Translations under genes and position numbers: made by a program | Source: Rhodospirillales bacterium | Lineage (GTDB): Bacteria > Pseudomonadota > Alphaproteobacteria > Acetobacterales > Acetobacteraceae | Assembly: GCA_028869595.1 (NCBI GenBank) | Contig: JAGWRU010000209.1 | Span: 1 to 47,151 of the forward strand | DNA: 47,151 bases | Direction: 5' to 3' | Part shown: one piece after another, positions 32,958 through 42,355 of the stretch | Position numbering within the stretch: the stretch's first letter is position 1 | Layout of the letters: each line of letters begins with the position of its first letter | The notes under the pieces: model-generated | Seen by the model: the letters and a program-made list of their open reading frames with translations, nothing else | Told to the model about the DNA's origin: nothing | The model's database searches: none

Positions 32958-34495
32958 CCGGCCCGCGTATCGCCCTGCTGGGCTTTTCCATCGAGTGCAA
33001 CCGCTTCGCCCCGGTGGCGACCGAGGCCGATTTCGCCGGCCGCACCTTGCTGGAAGGGGATGCCATCATCGCCGAGGCGCGCGCCGCCGCGCCGCGCATG
33101 CTGGGCGAACTGCCTGGTTTCGTCGCCAATATGGATGCGTCCGGCCCCTGGCAGCCCGTGCCGATCCTGCTCGCCATGGCCGAACCCAACGGGCCGGTCG
33201 ATCATGCCTTCTTCCGCCGCCTGATGGCGGGCTGGGAAGACGGGTTGCGCAAGGCCGGGCCGCTCGATGGCGTGTATTGCGTGCTGCACGGGGCCGGGTT
33301 GACGACGGAGGATCATGACCCCGAAGGCAGCATGTTGGCGCTGATCCGTGGCATCGTCGGACCGGCGGCGAAGCTGGTGGCGACCTATGATCTGCACGCC
33401 AATGTCTCGGCGGCGAATGTCGATCTCGTTGATGTCTATATCGGCTATCGCACCAATCCGCATCTCGACATGCGCGCGCGCGGGATGGAGGCGGCGGAGA
33501 CGATGCGCCTGCTGCTGGCCGGCACACCCAGCTATCGCGCCCGCATCCGCCTGCCCATCGTGCCGCCCACGGTCAGCATGCTGACCGGCAAGGATGCGAC
33601 GCTGCGTCCTTATGGCGAAGTGATCGATCTCGGCCAGGAATGGCTGGCCGCGCCGGAATTCGCCGGGCGTATCCTCAACGTCTCGGTGATGGGTGGCTTT
33701 GCCTTTGCCGATACGCCGTTCAACGGGTTGAGCGTGGTGGTCAGCGCCACCGACCAGGCCGCCGCCGATGCACTGGCGGCCAGGCTGGCCGGTGCCGCAT
33801 GGGAAAGGCGGGCGCAATTCCGCGCCGATCTCACCGCGCTGGCCGAGGCGACGCGACTTGCCGCCGCCACCGCCGATGCGGCCCGTCCGGCGCTGATCTT
33901 CGCCGATGTCGCCGATAATCCCGGCGGCGGCGGGCGCGGCAACACCATGCATATTCTGCAGGCGTTCCACGCCGCCGGGATCAAGGATGCGCTGGTCGGC
34001 GTGATCCATGATCCCGCCTTGGCGGAGGAAGCGCATCGCCTGGGCGCCGGCGCCTTCTTCACCGCCACGTTCAACCGCGAGGGCGGCGACGCATTTTCCC
34101 GCCCCTTCACCGCCGAGGCGCGGGTGCGCCATCTGCTGGCCGGCACCATCACCGGCCGACGCGGCATCTATGCGAATAACACGATCGATCTGGGCAAGGC
34201 GGCGGCGCTCGATCTCGGCGGCATCGTCGTGGTGGTGCTGTCCAACCGATTCCAATGCGCCGATCCGATGTTCTTCGAGGCGTTCGGTCTGGACATCGCC
34301 GCCGCGCGCGTCGTGGTGGTGAAATCGCGCGGTCATTTCCGGGGCGGCTACGACGAATTCTTCGCTGATTCCCAGGTGATCGAGGTCGATGCCCCCGGCC
34401 TGACCAGCCCGGTTCTGTCGCGCTTTGCCTGGCAGCATCTGCCGCGCCCGGTGCTGCCGATTGACCCCGATGCAGATTGGACCCCGCCCGCATGA
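32954..34495 (+). CDS. M81 (MlrC / microcystinase C-like) metallopeptidase
   Basis: This 513-residue protein matches family M81, formerly DUF1485, whose founder MlrC cleaves linearised microcystin fragments. Conserved features are LGFSIECNRFAP at the N-terminus, YCVLHGAG, TYDLHANVS with putative zinc ligands, GYRTNPHLDM, VADNPGGGGRGNT and VVVKSRGHFRGGYDEFF in the C-terminal half. Most members are in organisms without microcystin exposure and probably act on unusual small peptides or amides. It is coupled by ATGA overlaps to genes on both sides. No signal peptide is seen. Confidence 0.88.
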   Translation: MTGPRIALLGFSIECNRFAPVATEADFAGRTLLEGDAIIAEARAAAPRMLGELPGFVANMDASGPWQPVPILLAMAEPNGPVDHAFFRRLMAGWEDGLRKAGPLDGVYCVLHGAGLTTEDHDPEGSMLALIRGIVGPAAKLVATYDLHANVSAANVDLVDVYIGYRTNPHLDMRARGMEAAETMRLLLAGTPSYRARIRLPIVPPTVSMLTGKDATLRPYGEVIDLGQEWLAAPEFAGRILNVSVMGGFAFADTPFNGLSVVVSATDQAAADALAARLAGAAWERRAQFRADLTALAEATRLAAATADAARPALIFADVADNPGGGGRGNTMHILQAFHAAGIKDALVGVIHDPALAEEAHRLGAGAFFTATFNREGGDAFSRPFTAEARVRHLLAGTITGRRGIYANNTIDLGKAAALDLGGIVVVVLSNRFQCADPMFFEAFGLDIAAARVVVVKSRGHFRGGYDEFFADSQVIEVDAPGLTSPVLSRFAWQHLPRPVLPIDPDADWTPPA

Positions 34496-35589
34496 AACTT
34501 CGTGACCTGCCGACACCCTGCCTGGTGCTCGACCGCCAGATCCTGCTGCGCAACCTCGCGACGATGGCCGAAGCGGTGGCGCGGCACGGCGTGCCGCTGC
34601 GGCCGCACATGAAGACCGCGAAATCGGTGGAGGTGGCGCGCCTCGCGCTGGCCGGCCAGCCCGGCGGCATCACCGTATCGACGCTGGCCGAGGCGGAATA
34701 TTTCGCCAGCCACGGCCTGACCGATATTCTGTACGCGGTGGGCATCACGCCGGCCCGGCTCGATCAGGTGGCACGGCTGAATGCGGCGGGCGCGCAGATC
34801 ATCGTGCTGACCGACGATCCGGCGATGGCCGCGCGGATCGGCGCCATGGAAAATGCGCCGCGCACCCTGATCGAGGTCGATAGCGGCGAAGGACGCGGCG
34901 GCGTCGGGCCGGAGGATGCGGCGCTGATCCAGATCGCCACCCATCTCGGCGGCGCCTTTGCCGGGGTGATGACCCATGCCGGACATTCCTATGCCGGGCG
35001 CAGCATCGCAGAGATGCGCGCCATCGCCGAGGGCGAACGTGCCGCCATCACCCGCGCGGCCGGGCGCCTGCGCGAGGCGGGGCACGATGTCCCGATCGTT
35101 TCCATGGGCAGTTCGCCCACCGCGCGCCATGCCGCGCATCTGGATGGCATCACGGAAATCCGTGCCGGCGTCTATATGTTCGGCGATCTGTTCCAGGCCG
35201 AGATCGGCACCCATGGGCTGGCGGATATCGCGGTGACGGTGCTGACCAGCGTGATCGGCCGCCGGCCCGGACGGCTGCTGGTCGATGCCGGCGGCCTGGC
35301 TTTATCGAAGGATCGCAGCACCGAGGCGGCGCCGCGCGATTACGGTTTCGGCCTGGTGCTGGACGCGGCAGGAAGGCCGAGCCACGGCGATGCGATCATG
35401 CGCCGCGCCTATCAGGAGCACGGCGTGGTGGAATTCGATCCTGCCCATCCGATCGACCTGCCGGTGGGCGGGCTGCTGCGCATCGCGCCCAACCACACCT
35501 GCATGACGGTCGCCGCCCATGACCGCTACTACGTGGTCGAAGGCGGCGAGGAGGTGGTGGCGATGTGGACCCGCGTCAACGGCTGGTAG
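34492..35589 (+). CDS. D-threonine aldolase / D-serine dehydratase-like enzyme
   Basis: This 365-residue type III PLP enzyme has an alanine-racemase-like N-terminal barrel and a DSD1-type C-terminal domain. RPHMKTAK carries the PLP Lys 41, and the C-terminal PNHTC with His 335 and Cys 337 would bind the divalent metal used by D-threonine aldolase and D-serine dehydratase. The reaction is likely retro-aldol cleavage or dehydration of a D-beta-hydroxy amino acid. The start at 34492 overlaps the M81 stop; an upstream in-frame ATG at 34477 is less likely. The last 14 bases overlap the convergent glycosyltransferase gene. Confidence 0.85.
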   Translation: MKLRDLPTPCLVLDRQILLRNLATMAEAVARHGVPLRPHMKTAKSVEVARLALAGQPGGITVSTLAEAEYFASHGLTDILYAVGITPARLDQVARLNAAGAQIIVLTDDPAMAARIGAMENAPRTLIEVDSGEGRGGVGPEDAALIQIATHLGGAFAGVMTHAGHSYAGRSIAEMRAIAEGERAAITRAAGRLREAGHDVPIVSMGSSPTARHAAHLDGITEIRAGVYMFGDLFQAEIGTHGLADIAVTVLTSVIGRRPGRLLVDAGGLALSKDRSTEAAPRDYGFGLVLDAAGRPSHGDAIMRRAYQEHGVVEFDPAHPIDLPVGGLLRIAPNHTCMTVAAHDRYYVVEGGEEVVAMWTRVNGW

Positions 35590-38539
35590 CCTCGGCCAAT
35601 GCGGCGAGGGAGCGGTCGTTGCGTTCCTTCGCCGCCTCGTAGGCGATGTTGAAAATATCCTCCCGGGCTTCACGCTTCGCATCCTCGGCCGGGGTGCGAA
35701 ACAAGGAGGTCACTTTGGCGACATGCACGAAGCGGTTGTTCCAGGCATAGCGCAGCCAGAGATTCCAATCCTCCAGCGCATCCATATCCTCCTGGAATCC
35801 GCCGCGCTGCTCGAACAAGGCGCGCTGGAACAGCACCGCCTGGATCGGCATGTAATTATGATGGAGCAGCGTCGGGAAATCGAATTCCTGCTGGTAGATC
35901 GGCTCCAGCCGGAAATCCTCCTCCCGCACCATGCCGGTGGCGAGATCGACGCGGCTGCATACCTCGAAGGCCAAAGCATAGGCGGCAGCCGCATCCGGGG
36001 CATCGTGCAAGGCGGCGGCAAGGGTTTCCAGATGATCGGAAAACAGCAGATCGTCATCGTCGAGGAATCCAAGCAGGGCACCGCGCGCTGCGGCCAGTCC
36101 GGCATTGCCGGCGGCGGAGCGGCCGATCTTCGCCTGCGGCAGATGGCGGATCTCCCGCCCGGTGCGGGCGGCGAGCGTGGTGATCAGCGCCGCCATGCTC
36201 GCCCCGCCATCCTCGACCACGACGATTTCGAGCTTGTCCCAGCTCTGATGGGCCAGCGAGAATAGTGCCTGCGCCAGTAGCTTTTCCCGCCCCGGATAGG
36301 TGCGCACGACGATGCTGATCAGCGGCGCCTCGGCCAGCGATCGCGGCGCCGGCACCGGCACGAAGGCGCCGGGTCGGGCGAGATCGTAATCGAAGCCGTG
36401 AAACGGGAAATGGATCCCGGCGGCGCGGCGTGTGCCCAGCCTTTCGCGCAGCAGGCGCGGTGCGGCCGCAAGCGCCTGACCGATCGCCCGGCGCGCATCG
36501 GCGCGCGCCCCGGGATAGGGCGGCGCGCTGCGCAGTACCTGGGCGGATAAAGGCAGGATCGCGGCGATGTCGCGCGCCGCACCGAAGCGCAGGCGGAGAT
36601 AGAAATTGGCGAACAGCCCGCCACGATATTGCGCCGGCTTGACCTCTCCGGCGCTGGCATAGGCGTGATGCGTGCAGGTGGCGGCGGCGACATAGCGCAG
36701 CCGATGGCCGGCACGGCGCAGCCGGTAGCTGACATCGACATCCTCGCCATAGAGGAAGATATGCGGATCGAACCCGCCGATCGCGGCAAATGCCTCCCGG
36801 CGCAGCAGCACGCAGGCAAAGGCGCTCCAATTCGTGGCGCCGCTGACCGGATCATAGAGCTTGGGATGCTCGAACGGCGCCTGCCTCGCTTCCCACAGCG
36901 CGGCCTCGGGGCTGTCGGCGAGGGCGGTCGCCACCAGGCGGGTGATCGTATCGGGGCGGAATTCCAGATCGACATTGCTGATCAGCACCAGGGCTGAACC
37001 CTGCGCGCCGATCGCGGTGTTATGCCCGACGCCGAAGCCGCGATTGGCGGCATGGCTCATGCGCGCGCTGGCGAAACGCGCGCCCAGCCGGTCGATGAAA
37101 TCCTGCAACACGCGCGCCGTATCGTCGCTGCTGGCATGATCGACGGCGCGCAGATGGATACGCGCCAGCGGATAGTCCTGCGCGAGCAGGGAGGCGAAAA
37201 ATCCCTCCAGCCAGCGCCCGTTATTATAGGTGACGATGGAGAGATCGATTTCCGGCCAGGCTGCCGGCACGGGCGGGCGCAGCGGATCGGGCGCGGGGGC
37301 AAGTGCCGCGGCGCTGCGGGCATCGGCCAAAGCCTGGATCGCCCCGGCATTCGCCGCTGACATCGTCATGCGCCGCCAGGCAGCGTATTGCCGCTGCCGC
37401 CAGCGCCAGATCCAGTCGCGCTGCTGCTTGGGAATGATGCGCTGCCAGACTTCGCGCAGCGCCGGCACACGACCGTGCGTGGCAAGATCGAGACGCCCGC
37501 GCGCCACATAGATCGCGGCGCGAAACGGCATTGTCAGCCGCCAGGACCAGGTATGGCGGATGCCGCGAATGGTCGCGTTGGCCTCCTCCAATGCGGCATG
37601 CAGCGCCGCTTCGCGGGCCAGCGCCTGGGTCCGCACCGAGGAAAGTTCCGCCAGTGCGGCGCGCCAATCATCGACGCAGGCAGCGAACAGCATCGCCGCA
37701 TCTTCCAGCCGATCGGTGAAGGCGTCGAAGGCGGCGGCATCGGGGGCGCTGCCGGTGGCGGCGGCATGATGCAGGGCGGCGTACACATCCTCGATCAGCC
37801 GGGCGAGTTTCGGTGCCTCCCGCAACTCATCCGCGCCGGCGCGATGATGGCGCCGCCCGCCGGAAAGGAAGCGCCCGACTTCCTCGGTCTGGATCGACGC
37901 GCCGCCGGGCGCGCCGATCGCCAGCGCATCGCCGATCCGGCGCAGCGTGCCGATGCCGTCGGCCATCAACGCGTCATAGGTCACCACGCAGCGCGGCACG
38001 CCGCGCGATCCGGCCTCGGCCTCCAGCACGTAGCGCAGCCACAGCAGCAGCGCGCGATGGGTCGGCATGCCGTTGCGCGCGGCGAGCGAGGCGGCGACTT
38101 CCAGCGGATGGCGCACAGTCAGCACGGCGGCGATGGCGATGCCCCGCGCGGCGCACAGACCGCGCCATAGCGGCATCAGCCGGCACATGCGCGGGTCTTT
38201 CAGCAGCAGATCGGTCTTGCCGGCCAATTCCTGCTCCAGCACGGCGCCGATCCGGTGCGCATAGCCGGCAGCGGCGGGGGAGGCGAACCAGGTCGCCGGC
38301 ACGGGCGGTTCGGTGTCCCAGCCCAGGCCGAGTTCGGCCAGCAGATCCTCATGCGCCAGCACCACCGGGCGGCATTCGAAGAACCCGTCGGGATTATCCG
38401 CCGATGGCGGCAGCATATCCTCCGGCAGATTGGCCCCGGCCAGCGCGAGCGCGCGGGTCAGGGCGGAGGTGCCGGAACGATGCATGCCCAGGATCAGCAC
38501 GACCCGCTTCGATGCAACCATGGCAGGGGCGTCGGTCAT
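35576..38539 (-). CDS. Three-domain fusion: sulfotransferase-like plus two GT2 glycosyltransferases
   Basis: This 987-residue protein has three modules. Residues about 10-230 form a P-loop sulfotransferase-like domain with GMHRSGTSALTR (PAPS 5' site), LKDPRMCRL and LTVRHPLEVAASLAARNGM. About 430-700 is a GT2 domain with LSIVTYNN, ANRGFGVGHN, a metal site SNVDLEF and LYGEDVDVSYRLRRAGH. About 740-930 is a second GT2 domain with ISIVVRTYPGREK and FLDDDDLLF. The region about 230-430 is probably a helical linker. It ends an ATGA-coupled operon of glycan genes on the minus strand. It probably sulfates and extends a surface polysaccharide or glycoconjugate; acceptor unknown. Confidence 0.85.
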   Translation of the reverse strand: MTDAPAMVASKRVVLILGMHRSGTSALTRALALAGANLPEDMLPPSADNPDGFFECRPVVLAHEDLLAELGLGWDTEPPVPATWFASPAAAGYAHRIGAVLEQELAGKTDLLLKDPRMCRLMPLWRGLCAARGIAIAAVLTVRHPLEVAASLAARNGMPTHRALLLWLRYVLEAEAGSRGVPRCVVTYDALMADGIGTLRRIGDALAIGAPGGASIQTEEVGRFLSGGRRHHRAGADELREAPKLARLIEDVYAALHHAAATGSAPDAAAFDAFTDRLEDAAMLFAACVDDWRAALAELSSVRTQALAREAALHAALEEANATIRGIRHTWSWRLTMPFRAAIYVARGRLDLATHGRVPALREVWQRIIPKQQRDWIWRWRQRQYAAWRRMTMSAANAGAIQALADARSAAALAPAPDPLRPPVPAAWPEIDLSIVTYNNGRWLEGFFASLLAQDYPLARIHLRAVDHASSDDTARVLQDFIDRLGARFASARMSHAANRGFGVGHNTAIGAQGSALVLISNVDLEFRPDTITRLVATALADSPEAALWEARQAPFEHPKLYDPVSGATNWSAFACVLLRREAFAAIGGFDPHIFLYGEDVDVSYRLRRAGHRLRYVAAATCTHHAYASAGEVKPAQYRGGLFANFYLRLRFGAARDIAAILPLSAQVLRSAPPYPGARADARRAIGQALAAAPRLLRERLGTRRAAGIHFPFHGFDYDLARPGAFVPVPAPRSLAEAPLISIVVRTYPGREKLLAQALFSLAHQSWDKLEIVVVEDGGASMAALITTLAARTGREIRHLPQAKIGRSAAGNAGLAAARGALLGFLDDDDLLFSDHLETLAAALHDAPDAAAAYALAFEVCSRVDLATGMVREEDFRLEPIYQQEFDFPTLLHHNYMPIQAVLFQRALFEQRGGFQEDMDALEDWNLWLRYAWNNRFVHVAKVTSLFRTPAEDAKREAREDIFNIAYEAAKERNDRSLAALAEATSR

Positions 38540-40176
38540 TCGGGTTTCCCGTTCTGGGCAGCAGGATCGGATGCTGCATGCGCGCCCACGGCCAGGATGG
38601 CGGAGCAGGAAAGAGGCGCCGACGCGGCTTCGGTCGGCGCCAGCAGACGATACGTGCCGTTCTCATACAGCACGCGGGTGTAGCGCCGCGTCCAGGCCGC
38701 GATCAGGCCGGGAATGAATGGCGCCGGCAGGGCGGGAATGCCCAAAGCGGCATAGGCCGGCGGCTCATAGGCCGCAGGATGCACCGCCACCACCAGAAAA
38801 TCCGGCGGGTGGCGCAGCAGCGCCGCGCAATTCGCCGCCCGCCAGACCGGGCCCGCGAACATCCCCGGCTCATAGGTCGGGAACAGGCCGGGCTGGGCGC
38901 GCCGGGCGAAGAAGGGCAGCGGCATCGGCGTCGGCGACAGCATCAGGAAGACCCGCGCGCCGGGCGGCGTCAGGCGGCGGATCGCCAGCGCCAGCGCGGC
39001 CAAAGGTTCCTGCGGGCGGCTGGCGGGCAGTGCCGCGATGGCGTGCCACAGGCGCGGCTGGTTGCGCCACGGGCTGCCGAGATCCATCCCCGCGCCGGGC
39101 CGGGCGAGCGCCATGATCAGCACCATCGCCGCCAGCGCCAGCCCGTCTAGACGCGCCCGCGCCCGCCAGGCTGCGGCGATCAGCAGCGCCAGCGCGATGA
39201 CGAAAGGCGGGATCACCTGCAGCAGATGCTGGATTTCGGCGCGGTGCAGCGCCTGGGGAAATACCCCGAGCCCGGCCAGCCCGGCGGTGAACAGCGCATA
39301 GCCGCGCCGGTCCATGCCGCCGTCCCGGCGCCATTGCAGCAGCCCGGGCAGGCAGGCCGCCGCTTCGGTCAGCGGCACGCCGATCTGCGCCAGGCTGAGG
39401 AACCATGCCGCCGAGCCGCCGATCCCCTCGGCGGCGGGCAGCGGGGCGATGCGGTAATATTCCACGGTATCGACGAAGCCGGAGACGATGGAGTGGAGAA
39501 ACAGCCCTGCCTGGGCGGTGCCGCTGGCCAGCGTGATCAGCCCCACATAGCCGACCGGCAGCACGGCGGATGCCGCCACGAACAGCCCGATCCGTCTGCC
39601 CAGCAGGCGGCGATGATGCGCCCAGTCGGCCGCCGCGATGGCGATGGCGCCGAATACCACGCCCTGCACTCCCAGATCGTAGCGGAACAGGCAGGCCATC
39701 CCGACCGATGCGCCCCAGCCCAGCAGCATCGCCGGGCCGCGCGCGCCGGCCTGCCAGGCGCGGGCAAAGCCCAGCCCGAGCAGCGGCAGCAGCCAGTAAT
39801 ACCATTTGTAGTAGCGCGGGAACAAAGCCAGCAGGGCCAGCGCGCCCAGCATCGCCAATCCCCGTCCGCCATCGCGCGCGATCAGCCGCGCCGCCAGCGC
39901 GATGGCCGCGGCATAGCCGAGTGCATCCAGCACCATCTCCCCGCCGGCATTGCCCGACAGCACCAGGGCGATCCAGCTGGCGAAGGCGACGAAGGGGCCG
40001 TACTGGGTGATCGCCTGAAAGCCCGGCAGATGACCCGCCGCCACTGCCGCGCCCAACGCCATCTGATAGCCCTGGTCGTCGCTTTCCAGAATGAAACCGG
40101 GCGCGGGAACCGAGGCCAGCAGCCACAGCGCGGCCAGCACGAATACCGCGAGGGTGAATTTCGTCTCCACCTTCAT
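38536..40176 (-). CDS. Polytopic membrane protein of the glycan cluster, lipid-linked-sugar glycosyltransferase-like
   Basis: This 546-residue membrane protein has roughly ten to twelve hydrophobic segments and a C-terminal soluble part. The N-terminal loop after the first helix carries ESDDQGYQ and a QYGPF motif, recalling the acidic loop of GT-C (PMT/ArnT-like) glycosyltransferases, but no definite family can be named. Its stop and start both overlap neighbours in ATGA couplings, so it works with the two glycosyltransferase genes, perhaps using an undecaprenyl-linked sugar. The open frame extends upstream of the ATG at 40176, but that part lies within the GT2 gene. Confidence 0.7.
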   Translation of the reverse strand: MKVETKFTLAVFVLAALWLLASVPAPGFILESDDQGYQMALGAAVAAGHLPGFQAITQYGPFVAFASWIALVLSGNAGGEMVLDALGYAAAIALAARLIARDGGRGLAMLGALALLALFPRYYKWYYWLLPLLGLGFARAWQAGARGPAMLLGWGASVGMACLFRYDLGVQGVVFGAIAIAAADWAHHRRLLGRRIGLFVAASAVLPVGYVGLITLASGTAQAGLFLHSIVSGFVDTVEYYRIAPLPAAEGIGGSAAWFLSLAQIGVPLTEAAACLPGLLQWRRDGGMDRRGYALFTAGLAGLGVFPQALHRAEIQHLLQVIPPFVIALALLIAAAWRARARLDGLALAAMVLIMALARPGAGMDLGSPWRNQPRLWHAIAALPASRPQEPLAALALAIRRLTPPGARVFLMLSPTPMPLPFFARRAQPGLFPTYEPGMFAGPVWRAANCAALLRHPPDFLVVAVHPAAYEPPAYAALGIPALPAPFIPGLIAAWTRRYTRVLYENGTYRLLAPTEAASAPLSCSAILAVGAHAASDPAAQNGKPE

Positions 40177-42263
40177 GCCGGCAGGTCGGCGGCGAGGCGC
40201 GGGGGAAAAGCGAGGCGCCATTCCTGCCCGCGCCGCTGCGACAAATTGGGGTTGTGGAACGGATCGGCGGCGATCACCTCGGCGTGGCGGGCCTGCATGC
40301 GCGCCGCCTCCGCCGCTTCCTGCCCGGCCCGCGCGCCGGCGAAATGATGGCCGAGCGACAGCGATTCGTAGTGCAGCAGCTCGGCCGCCGCCGCCACCAC
40401 CACGCGATGCCCGGCCTTGCGTGCCCGCAGGCAGAGATCGACATCGTTGTGCAGCACGGGAAATCCGGGATCGAGGCCGCCGAGCGCGACAAACACGTCC
40501 CGACGGATCAGCAGGCAGGCGCCGGTCACGGCCGAGACATCCTGCGACAGCACGCCGCGATGGGCGTAACCCGGCGCGCGGCGCGGCAGAAAACGGTTCA
40601 TGTGATCGGAAATGCCGCCCACCCCCATCAGCACGCCGCCATGCTGGGTGCGCCGGTCGGGATAGAACAGCCGCGCGCCGACGATGGCGACGCCCGGATC
40701 GGCCATCTCTCCCAGCATCGCCGCCAGCCAATGCGGGCGCAGCGGCAGCACATCGTCATTCAGCAGGCATAGAAACGGCGCGTCGCAGCGCGCGGCGGCG
40801 GCATTGTTGGCGGCGGCGTAATCGAACACCGCCATCGGCACCGGCTCGACCGCCACGCGCGGATCGGCGCCGAGGCGCGCCAGCAGGCGCCGTTCCGCCG
40901 CATCGGGCGGGGCGACGGCCGAGCGGACCAGGCGGAGATCGAAGGACACGCCTTCCGTGCGTTCCAGCACGCCGGACAGGCAGCGCGCCACGTGATGGCC
41001 GCGCAGCGCCGAGGGCACGATCAGATTGACCCGCGCGGCACCGCGCGGCGCCGGCGACACGCGCAGCGGCCAGGGTCCGGCCGCGATGCGCAGCGCGCTC
41101 TCCGACCGTGCCGCCTCCTCGGCGATCACCCGCGCCAGGATGGCGGTCGGCGCCGCCTCGGCATCGGCGCGACGATGGGTCAGCACGAAGGGCACGCGCC
41201 GGCCGGCACCCAGCCCCGCCGCCTGCGCGCGCAGCCACAAATCCAGGCGGATCGCCTCCGCCCAGGGTGCGCGGGCCAGCACCGCCGGCATGGCGGCCAG
41301 CACGTCGCGGCGCACCAGCCAGACCCCGCGCGCCAGCGTGCCCGACAGCATCAGCGCGCGGCCCGGCTCCGGCTTGAACAGCGGCGCGTGGCGGCGGCCG
41401 CGGCGGCTCAGCCGATCCTCGTCGGCATAGAGAAAGGCGGGCCGCCCCAGCCTTGCGGCATGCGCGGCGAGCAGGCCGAGCGCGTGCGGCGCCAGCACCT
41501 CTCCGGCCTGGACCAGGGCGATATAGCCGATATTCGCCGGCCAGGCGCCGGGCAGCGTCTCGCCCGGCGCGATGCGGCGCGTGGCAACCGCGATGGTCTG
41601 CCCGTCCAGCGCCGCCCGGCTGGCGCGCGCCGCGGCCGAGGCCGGATCGCAGGCGAAGAACAATGCGGCGATGCCCGGCCAGTCCGCCCGATCCGGCGCG
41701 GCGGCAAGCGCCATGCGCCGACGGTTATCCCAGCGATCGAACAAGGCGATCCAGCGCCGGTAGGAGGCGGGGGCATCGGCTTCGGCCAGGGCGGCGATGC
41801 CGGCGCGTAGCCGGCGCATCATGCCCGCCGGCCCGCCGGCCACCGCCCCGGCCAGGGTGACGGCGATCCGCCAGGGATGACGCAGGCCGAGATGCAGCGC
41901 GGCGTGGCGGCGCGAGCAGGGCAGGAGTTCCAGCCCCGTCTCGCCCTCTGGCGCACCGCCCAGCCACTCCAGCGCCACTGTTTCCGTGCCCGGCGGGATC
42001 AGCACCAGGGCGGTCGCGCGCGGGCAGAAAGGCGGGCGATGGGGGAAGGTTTCCTGGTGCAGCCCGGCCGAGCCGGTAAAGCGCAGGCGCGCCAGACCGG
42101 CCCGTCCGGCATGGCGGGGCAGACGCAGGCGGACGCGGCACCATTGCCCGGCCAGCTCTGCCGGCAGGGCGGCGCGCCGGATCCCGCCCGGATCGGGGCC
42201 GGTCAGAGCGAGATGCGGCACGGGCGGGGCGGCGGCGATTGCATCCGCTTCCCATAAGGCCAA
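40173..42263 (-). CDS. Tandem-domain GT2 family glycosyltransferase
   Basis: This 696-residue protein resembles two-domain O-antigen/rhamnan transferases. Residues 1-130 form a beta-rich module of unknown role. About 190-410 is a GT2-like domain with YADEDRLSRRGRR (DxD near residue 280), FKPEPGRAL and LDLWLRAQ. About 425-650 is a second GT2 domain with DYAAANNAAA, LLNDDV (about 500), GARLFYPDRRTQHGGV, VTGACLLIRRDVF and the HNDVDLCLRARKAGH metal/base block. No ATG is available, so a TTG at 42263 is taken as the start, with low confidence. It heads the three-gene minus-strand operon and is divergent from the cytochrome gene. Confidence 0.82.
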   Translation of the reverse strand: MALWEADAIAAAPPVPHLALTGPDPGGIRRAALPAELAGQWCRVRLRLPRHAGRAGLARLRFTGSAGLHQETFPHRPPFCPRATALVLIPPGTETVALEWLGGAPEGETGLELLPCSRRHAALHLGLRHPWRIAVTLAGAVAGGPAGMMRRLRAGIAALAEADAPASYRRWIALFDRWDNRRRMALAAAPDRADWPGIAALFFACDPASAAARASRAALDGQTIAVATRRIAPGETLPGAWPANIGYIALVQAGEVLAPHALGLLAAHAARLGRPAFLYADEDRLSRRGRRHAPLFKPEPGRALMLSGTLARGVWLVRRDVLAAMPAVLARAPWAEAIRLDLWLRAQAAGLGAGRRVPFVLTHRRADAEAAPTAILARVIAEEAARSESALRIAAGPWPLRVSPAPRGAARVNLIVPSALRGHHVARCLSGVLERTEGVSFDLRLVRSAVAPPDAAERRLLARLGADPRVAVEPVPMAVFDYAAANNAAAARCDAPFLCLLNDDVLPLRPHWLAAMLGEMADPGVAIVGARLFYPDRRTQHGGVLMGVGGISDHMNRFLPRRAPGYAHRGVLSQDVSAVTGACLLIRRDVFVALGGLDPGFPVLHNDVDLCLRARKAGHRVVVAAAAELLHYESLSLGHHFAGARAGQEAAEAARMQARHAEVIAADPFHNPNLSQRRGQEWRLAFPPRLAADLPA

Positions 42264-42355
42264 TCGCCGGGCGGAGGGAAGCGGTCGGTGCGCCAGGGCG
42301 GTTCCGATTGCATCCTGCCGTGCCTGCCCGCATCGTCGGCGGCGGAGGAGCCATC

